Shown piece after piece: positions 6,359 through 10,036 of a DNA stretch of 10,036 bases (positions are counted from its first letter, which is position 1; each line of letters begins with the position of its first letter). This DNA comes from DASQWP01 sp050697555. GTDB lineage: Bacteria > Actinomycetota > Thermoleophilia > Gaiellales > Gaiellaceae. Location of the stretch: assembly GCA_050697555.1 (NCBI GenBank), contig JBOHAD010000081.1, positions 1 to 10,036 of the forward strand, given 5' to 3'. The position numbers and the translations under genes are program-made. Below the pieces are notes generated by a model. The model did no database searches, had not been told where the DNA came from, and worked only from the letters and a program-made list of their open reading frames with translations.

Positions 6359-6388
6359 TCACTCCTTCGTCTCGTCGAGGGTTCTCAT
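6359..6388 (-). other. Nine-codon ORF bridging MMPL stop and SHOCT gene
   Basis: An ATG overlaps the MMPL stop by four bases (ATGA) and opens a frame of nine codons (MRTLDETKE) that ends in TGA at 6361-6359, four bases before the SHOCT GTG start. The AAGGAG inside it also serves as ribosome site for the SHOCT gene. It may exist only to couple translation of the two genes, or by chance. I do not claim a functional peptide. Confidence 0.3.
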
Positions 6389-8556
6389 GCCTGCTCCGCC
6401 GGCGCCGCCGCCCGCTCGACATCGAACCGCGGCAGCCGGCGGTCGAGCCAGCGCGGAATCCACCAGTTGGCGCGGCCGAAGAGCTGCATGAGCGCGGGCA
6501 CGAGCAGCATTCGAACGACGGTCGCGTCGAGGAAGATCGCGGTCGCCATGCCGACGCCGAGCAGCTTGAGGAAGATCTCGTCGCTGACGGCGAGGGCGAG
6601 GAAGACGGCGACCATGATCGCCGCGGCGGCCGTGATCACACGGGCGGTCTTCGCCAGCCCGTCGGCGACGGCGCGGCCGGTCTGGCCGTGGCCGAGGTAC
6701 TCCTCGCGCATGCGCGAGAGCAGGAAGACCTCGTAGTCCATCGAGAGGCCGAAGAGGACGGCGAACATCATCACCGGCATGAAGGGCGGCACCGTCGCGT
6801 CGGAGTCGATGCCGAGCAGCTGGCCAAACCAGCCCCCCTCGGCGGCGAGCGCGAGCACGCCGTAGGCGGCGCCGACCGCGAGCAGGTTCATCACGCCCGC
6901 CTTGAGCGCGATCAGCGGCGAGCGGAAGGCGACGAGCAGGAACAGGAAGGAGAGGCCGACGACGGTCCCGATCAGCAGCGGCAGGCGGGAGCCGACGAGG
7001 TCGCTCTGGTCGACGACCGAGGCGGTCAGGCCGCCGACGTGGACGTCCGCACCGCCGTTCTCGATCGGCGGGAGGACGTCGTCGCGTAGCCGGTGCACGA
7101 GCTCGGTGGTCGCGGCGTCCTGCGGAGAGCTCGCCGGTACGACGGTGAGGAGGGCGGCGTCCCCGGCGTCGTTGAGCCTCGCTTCGCCGACGAAGGCGAC
7201 GCCGGGCTCCGAGCGCAGCCGGTCGGCGAGCGCGGCAAGCTCTTGCTCTGCCCCGGCGCCCGGCAGGTCGGCGGCGAGGAGGAGCGGCCCGTTGGCGCCG
7301 GGGCCGAAGCCGCGGCTGACGAGCTCGTGGGCGGCGCGGGTGGTGGTTCCGGCCTGGTCGTTGCCCGCGTCGGGGAAGCCGAAGCGCAGACCGAGGGCGG
7401 GAGTGGCGAGCGCGATCAGCACAACCGCCCCGAGGGTCGCGGCCGGCCGCGCGCGGCGCTGGACGAGGTGGCTCCAGCGACCGGCGAGCGTCTCGCCGCC
7501 TGCGGCGACCACTCTCCCGAGCATTGGAACGTGCAGACGGTTGACGCGGTGGCCGGCGAAGGCCAGTAGAGCCGGCAGCAGCGTGACCGCGGCCGCCATG
7601 ACCACCAGGACGGCGACGCTGACCGAGACGGCAACGCCGTAGAGGAAGGAGACGCCGAGCAGGAACAGGCCGAGGAAGGAGATGACGACCGTCGTCCCGG
7701 CGACGAGAACGCTGCGGCCGGCGGTGGTGACCGCCTCGACCACGGCGGCGCGGGGGTCGCTGCCCGCAGCCAGCGCGGAGCGAAAACGGGTCAGGATCAG
7801 GAGCGTGTAGTCGATCCCGACGCCGATTCCGACCACGCCGGCGATGGCGGTCGCGAAGCCGGGGACGTCGATGAGCGCGGCCAGCACGCCGATCAGCAGC
7901 ACCGAAAGCCCGAGCCCGAAGAGCGCGATCGCGATCGGCAGACCGACCGCCACGACCGACCCGAAGGCGACGAGCAGGATGATCGCGGCAGCGATCAGCC
8001 CGACGAGCTCGGGGCTCCCACCCTCCTGCGCGTTCCGGATCGGCGGGCCGCCGAGTTCGATCCGCAGCCCCTCGCCGCTTGCCGCCTCCGCGAGTTCGAT
8101 CAGGCGCGTGCTCGTCTCCTCCGGCACCTCGAGCGCCCGGCGGTCGAGCTCCAGCCGGGCGAGGGCGATCGTGCCGTCGCGCGACACGCGCGGAGGCTGA
8201 GCGGCGGCGACACCCTCGAGGCGCTCCGCCTGCTCGAGGAAGCGCTCGACGCGCGCGAGTACGGCCGGGTCGCGGGCACCGGCCTCCGCCTGCCAGACCA
8301 CCTCGATCGTGTCACCAGAGGTCCCGGGGAAACGCTCGGCGATCAGGTCGGCCGCCGCCTGCGACTCCGAGCCGGCGGTCGCGAACTCGGACGAAAACTC
8401 ACCCGCAACGCGGGGAGCGATAGCGACGACGGCTGCAACGAGTGCGATCCAGGCAAGCACCATCCGGCCCCGGCGGCGGTAGGCGAGGTCGGCGAGACGG
8501 GCGAGAAGCCCGGATGCAGGCACGGTCGTGGCAGCCGTGTTCTCGGTGCGAGTCAT
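6385..8556 (-). CDS. MMPL/RND-family transporter
   Basis: This encodes a 723-residue inner-membrane transporter of the MMPL (RND) superfamily, a usual length. The layout is a first helix (about 31-48), an extracytoplasmic domain (50-180), helices 2-6 (185-335), helix 7 (371-389), a second extracytoplasmic domain (390-520) and helices 8-12 (523-692). The two Asp-Tyr pairs that relay protons in MmpL3-like proteins are both present: GIGVGIDYTLLILTRF (Asp249-Tyr250) and LFGLSMDYEVFLLSRM (Asp607-Tyr608). It should therefore be proton-driven. Family members move lipids, siderophores or drugs; the cargo here is not readable. The start is the ATG at 8556, giving MTRTENTAATTVPASG. A longer open frame reaches 8718 but crosses the promoter and the divergent kinase start. 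It is the first gene of the leftward operon and ends next to the SHOCT gene. Confidence 0.92.
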   Translation of the reverse strand: MTRTENTAATTVPASGLLARLADLAYRRRGRMVLAWIALVAAVVAIAPRVAGEFSSEFATAGSESQAAADLIAERFPGTSGDTIEVVWQAEAGARDPAVLARVERFLEQAERLEGVAAAQPPRVSRDGTIALARLELDRRALEVPEETSTRLIELAEAASGEGLRIELGGPPIRNAQEGGSPELVGLIAAAIILLVAFGSVVAVGLPIAIALFGLGLSVLLIGVLAALIDVPGFATAIAGVVGIGVGIDYTLLILTRFRSALAAGSDPRAAVVEAVTTAGRSVLVAGTTVVISFLGLFLLGVSFLYGVAVSVSVAVLVVMAAAVTLLPALLAFAGHRVNRLHVPMLGRVVAAGGETLAGRWSHLVQRRARPAATLGAVVLIALATPALGLRFGFPDAGNDQAGTTTRAAHELVSRGFGPGANGPLLLAADLPGAGAEQELAALADRLRSEPGVAFVGEARLNDAGDAALLTVVPASSPQDAATTELVHRLRDDVLPPIENGGADVHVGGLTASVVDQSDLVGSRLPLLIGTVVGLSFLFLLVAFRSPLIALKAGVMNLLAVGAAYGVLALAAEGGWFGQLLGIDSDATVPPFMPVMMFAVLFGLSMDYEVFLLSRMREEYLGHGQTGRAVADGLAKTARVITAAAAIMVAVFLALAVSDEIFLKLLGVGMATAIFLDATVVRMLLVPALMQLFGRANWWIPRWLDRRLPRFDVERAAAPAEQA

Positions 8557-8562
8557 ACGGCC

Positions 8563-8591
8563 ACGGTAGGCGGCCGCACCCTGCCACCGAA
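8563..8591 (-). promoter_or_regulatory. Candidate near-leaderless promoter of the MMPL operon
   Basis: On the minus strand, TACCGT (8568 down to 8563) fits the TANNNT -10 consensus. It lies only six bases before the ATG, so the transcript would start at or next to the start codon. TTTCGG or TTCGGT about 17-18 bases upstream is a poor -35. No Shine-Dalgarno precedes this ATG, which agrees with leaderless initiation, common in actinobacteria. Confidence 0.45.
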
Positions 8592-8603
8592 ACGCCCCCA
8601 GGG

Positions 8604-8650
8604 AGGAACTTCGCGTCCTACCGCGGGGGGACGACGGATCCCCCCGGGGG
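8604..8650. promoter_or_regulatory. Dyads in the divergent control region
   Basis: Between the two divergent promoters lie an AGGA-N8-TCCT dyad (8604-8619) and a G6/C6 inverted repeat, GGGGGG at 8625-8630 against CCCCCC at 8640-8645 with a nine-base loop. The latter overlaps the palindrome CCCCCGGGGG (8641-8650). This is the natural place for the divergently encoded NarL-type response regulator to bind. I infer binding from position and symmetry only. Confidence 0.35.
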
Positions 8651-8675
8651 AGTCTCGCGCGCGCCGACCGCCCGC

Positions 8676-8690
8676 TACGCTCGCCCTGAG
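8676..8690 (+). promoter_or_regulatory. Candidate near-leaderless promoter of the histidine kinase
   Basis: TACGCT at 8676-8681 matches TANNNT and ends nine bases before the kinase ATG at 8691. No ribosome site is visible, so the mRNA would have little or no leader. No good -35 stands at the right distance, which may mean the promoter needs an activator. Confidence 0.42.
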
Positions 8691-9902
8691 ATGGCCTCGC
8701 AGCCCGCGTCCAAGCCAAACCGCGCGCCGCTACTGCGGCGTCGGGAGGTCTTGGTCGACGCGGGAGTCGCGGTCGCCGTCTTCGCCTTGTCGCTCCTGCT
8801 GCTCGCCGCGCGCGGCAGCGACGGCGAGCCGGACACGCGCGCCTTCGACCTGCTCGGCGTCTCGCTCGCGGCGCTCGCCTCCCTGCCGCTCGCCGCCCGG
8901 CGCCGCGCCCCGCTGGCCGTGTTCGCGTTCACCGCGGGAGCGAGCGTTGCGCTCGGCGGCCTCGGCTACCCGCCCGGGCCGCCGCTCGGGCCGACGGTCG
9001 CCCTCTATTTCCTCGCTCTCACCCCCGACAAGACTCGCGCTCCGAGGTGGCTGACGGTCGGCGTTGTGGCCGGGTTCCTTGGCCTCCACGCCGGCGCCGT
9101 CGGGCTCGCGGAGGACGAGTTCCCCACCGTCCCGCTCCTGTTCGGAACGCTCGTCTGGGGCGGCGCGTGGGTGGTCGGCGACCGCGTCCGCCTTCGGCGT
9201 GAGCGGATCGTCGAGCTGGAGGAGCGCGCCCGGCGCGCCGAGCGCGAGGCGGAGCGCGAGCGCCGCTTGGCCGCCGCCGAGGAGCGCACCCGCATCGCGC
9301 GCGACCTCCACGACTCCGCCGGCCACGCGATCAACGTCATCCTCGTCCAGGCCGGCGCCGCCAGGCTGCTCAGTAAGGAGGACCCGGAGCGCTCCCATGC
9401 CGCGCTCGAGACGATCGAGGAGGTCGCGCGCGAGACGCTGGGTGAGATCGACCAGCTCGTCGGGGCCCTGCGCGACAACGACCTCTCCGAACGGGCGAGC
9501 GGGAGCGTCGAGCCGCCTCTCGGCCTCGCCGCCCTCGAGACCCTCGCGGCGCGCCACCGTTCCGCCGGCCTCGCCGTCAGCATCCGTACCCGCGGGTCGC
9601 GGCGGCCGCTTCCTCCCGCTCTCGACCGGGCTGCCTACCGGATCCTGCAGGAGGCGCTCACCAACGCCGCCAAGCATGGAGCCGGAACTGCCGAGGTCGA
9701 GCTCAGCTTCGGCCCGACCGCGCTCGAGCTGGCGGTGACCAACCCGGCGGCCTTGAACGGCTCCGCGGCTGCGGCCGGGCACGGACTCATTGGCATGCGC
9801 GAGCGCGCCGCGCTACTCGGCGGCACCCTCGAGGCGAGCCCGAGCGACGGCCGCTTCCGCGTGCGGGCACGCCTTCCTTACGACGCGGGAGAAGGGCAGT
9901 GA
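8691..9902 (+). CDS. NarL-type sensor histidine kinase (HisKA_3 / LiaS-DesK-like)
   Basis: This encodes a 403-residue membrane sensor kinase. Its N-terminal half holds several hydrophobic helices between residues 21 and 162 with no large outside domain, so it probably senses within or near the membrane. A charged coiled coil (about 165-200) leads to the HisKA_3 dimerisation helix with RIARDLHDSAGHAI (201-214), where His207 is the likely phosphorylation site. The ATPase domain has the N-box RILQEALTNAAKHG (317-330, Asn325) and the glycine box GHGLIGMRERAALLGG (363-378). The G1-region Asp is replaced by VTNP, as often seen in actinobacterial kinases of this group. The ATG at 8691 was chosen because it fits the -10 box just upstream; the open frame further back is chance. 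The stop overlaps the response regulator start by four bases. It probably controls the divergent MMPL/ABC operon. Confidence 0.92.
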   Translation: MASQPASKPNRAPLLRRREVLVDAGVAVAVFALSLLLLAARGSDGEPDTRAFDLLGVSLAALASLPLAARRRAPLAVFAFTAGASVALGGLGYPPGPPLGPTVALYFLALTPDKTRAPRWLTVGVVAGFLGLHAGAVGLAEDEFPTVPLLFGTLVWGGAWVVGDRVRLRRERIVELEERARRAEREAERERRLAAAEERTRIARDLHDSAGHAINVILVQAGAARLLSKEDPERSHAALETIEEVARETLGEIDQLVGALRDNDLSERASGSVEPPLGLAALETLAARHRSAGLAVSIRTRGSRRPLPPALDRAAYRILQEALTNAAKHGAGTAEVELSFGPTALELAVTNPAALNGSAAAAGHGLIGMRERAALLGGTLEASPSDGRFRVRARLPYDAGEGQ

Positions 9903-10036
9903 GCGGCGTCCGCGTCCTGCTCGTCGACGACGATGACCTGATGCGTGCCGGCCTGCGCTCGGTGCTCTCGAGCGACGAGACGATCGAGGTCGTCGGCGAG
10001 GCGAGCGACGGCCACGCAGCGGTCGAGCGCGCGCGC
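9899..10036 (+). CDS. NarL/FixJ-family response regulator, N-terminal part (cut by window end)
   Basis: The first 46 codons are visible: a GTG start overlapping the kinase TGA (GTGA), then VRVLLVDDDDLMRAGLRSVL and IEVVGEASDGHAAVERAR. This is the first strand with the acidic pocket, helix 1, strand 2 and the start of helix 2 of a receiver domain. The phosphate-accepting Asp, expected near residue 54, and the C-terminal LuxR-type helix-turn-helix lie past the window edge. GAAGG about seven bases before the GTG is a fair ribosome site. Overlap with the kinase indicates a cognate pair. The likely job is to activate or repress the divergent transport operon. Confidence 0.9.
   Translation, partial: MSGVRVLLVDDDDLMRAGLRSVLSSDETIEVVGEASDGHAAVERAR

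Noticed and set aside
6385..8718. Longer start for the MMPL protein (777 codons)
   Set aside because: The extra 54 residues are Arg/Ser-rich, cross the divergent promoters and overlap the kinase start. The ATG at 8556 gives a normal N-terminus.
8730..9782. Minus-strand open frame of 350 codons
   Set aside because: It is antisense to the histidine kinase, whose motifs are all present, and shows shadow-frame composition.
1..10036. CRISPR arrays, insertion sequences, rRNA, intact tRNA genes
   Set aside because: I saw no regularly spaced repeats, transposase motifs or terminal repeats of an IS, and no complete structural RNA.

Overview
The window looks like chromosomal DNA from a very GC-rich actinobacterium. 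The F420-type luciferase-like oxidoreductase, the HxlR regulator with an SCP2-like tail, the tRNA remnant without encoded CCA and the near-leaderless TANNNT promoters suggest the class Thermoleophilia (Gaiellales/Solirubrobacterales). That placement rests on protein style and is an inference, not a proven assignment.

Left part (1-3611, all genes on +). The window opens in the C-terminal end of an HxlR-type regulator. Next comes a decayed Kef-type cation:proton antiporter that has lost its N-terminal part and carries a frameshift. An intact APC-superfamily amino acid permease and an intact LLM-class (probably F420-dependent) oxidoreductase follow. A naive gene caller will join the antiporter remnant to the permease as one 693-residue protein, because the shifted frame stays open and runs into the permease frame. 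That fusion is an artefact.

Middle (3612-4357). About 750 bases hold no convincing gene. They contain inverted repeats, a perfect tandem 11-bp repeat, and the isolated 3' half of a tRNA-Asp(GTC) gene (3974-4020) with no recognisable 5' half next to it. This is the usual footprint of the distal att site of a tRNA-integrating element. If so, the element lies to the left, towards lower coordinates.

Right part (4358-10036). A compact minus-strand transport cluster runs in the order MMPL transporter, a nine-codon ORF, a small SHOCT-domain membrane protein (with an apparent frameshift), an ABC ATPase and an ABC-2 permease. The spacings are tiny or overlapping, so it is very probably one operon. 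Divergent from it, across a 134-bp control region with near-leaderless promoters on both sides and a GC-rich hairpin, are a NarL/LiaS-type histidine kinase and the start of its response regulator, cut by the window edge. The simplest model is that this two-component system senses an envelope or drug signal and controls the divergent MMPL/ABC export operon.

I found no convincing undescribed system. The most useful observations are the tRNA-derived att remnant, the misleading antiporter-permease ORF, and two independent frameshifts that could be decay or sequencing error.
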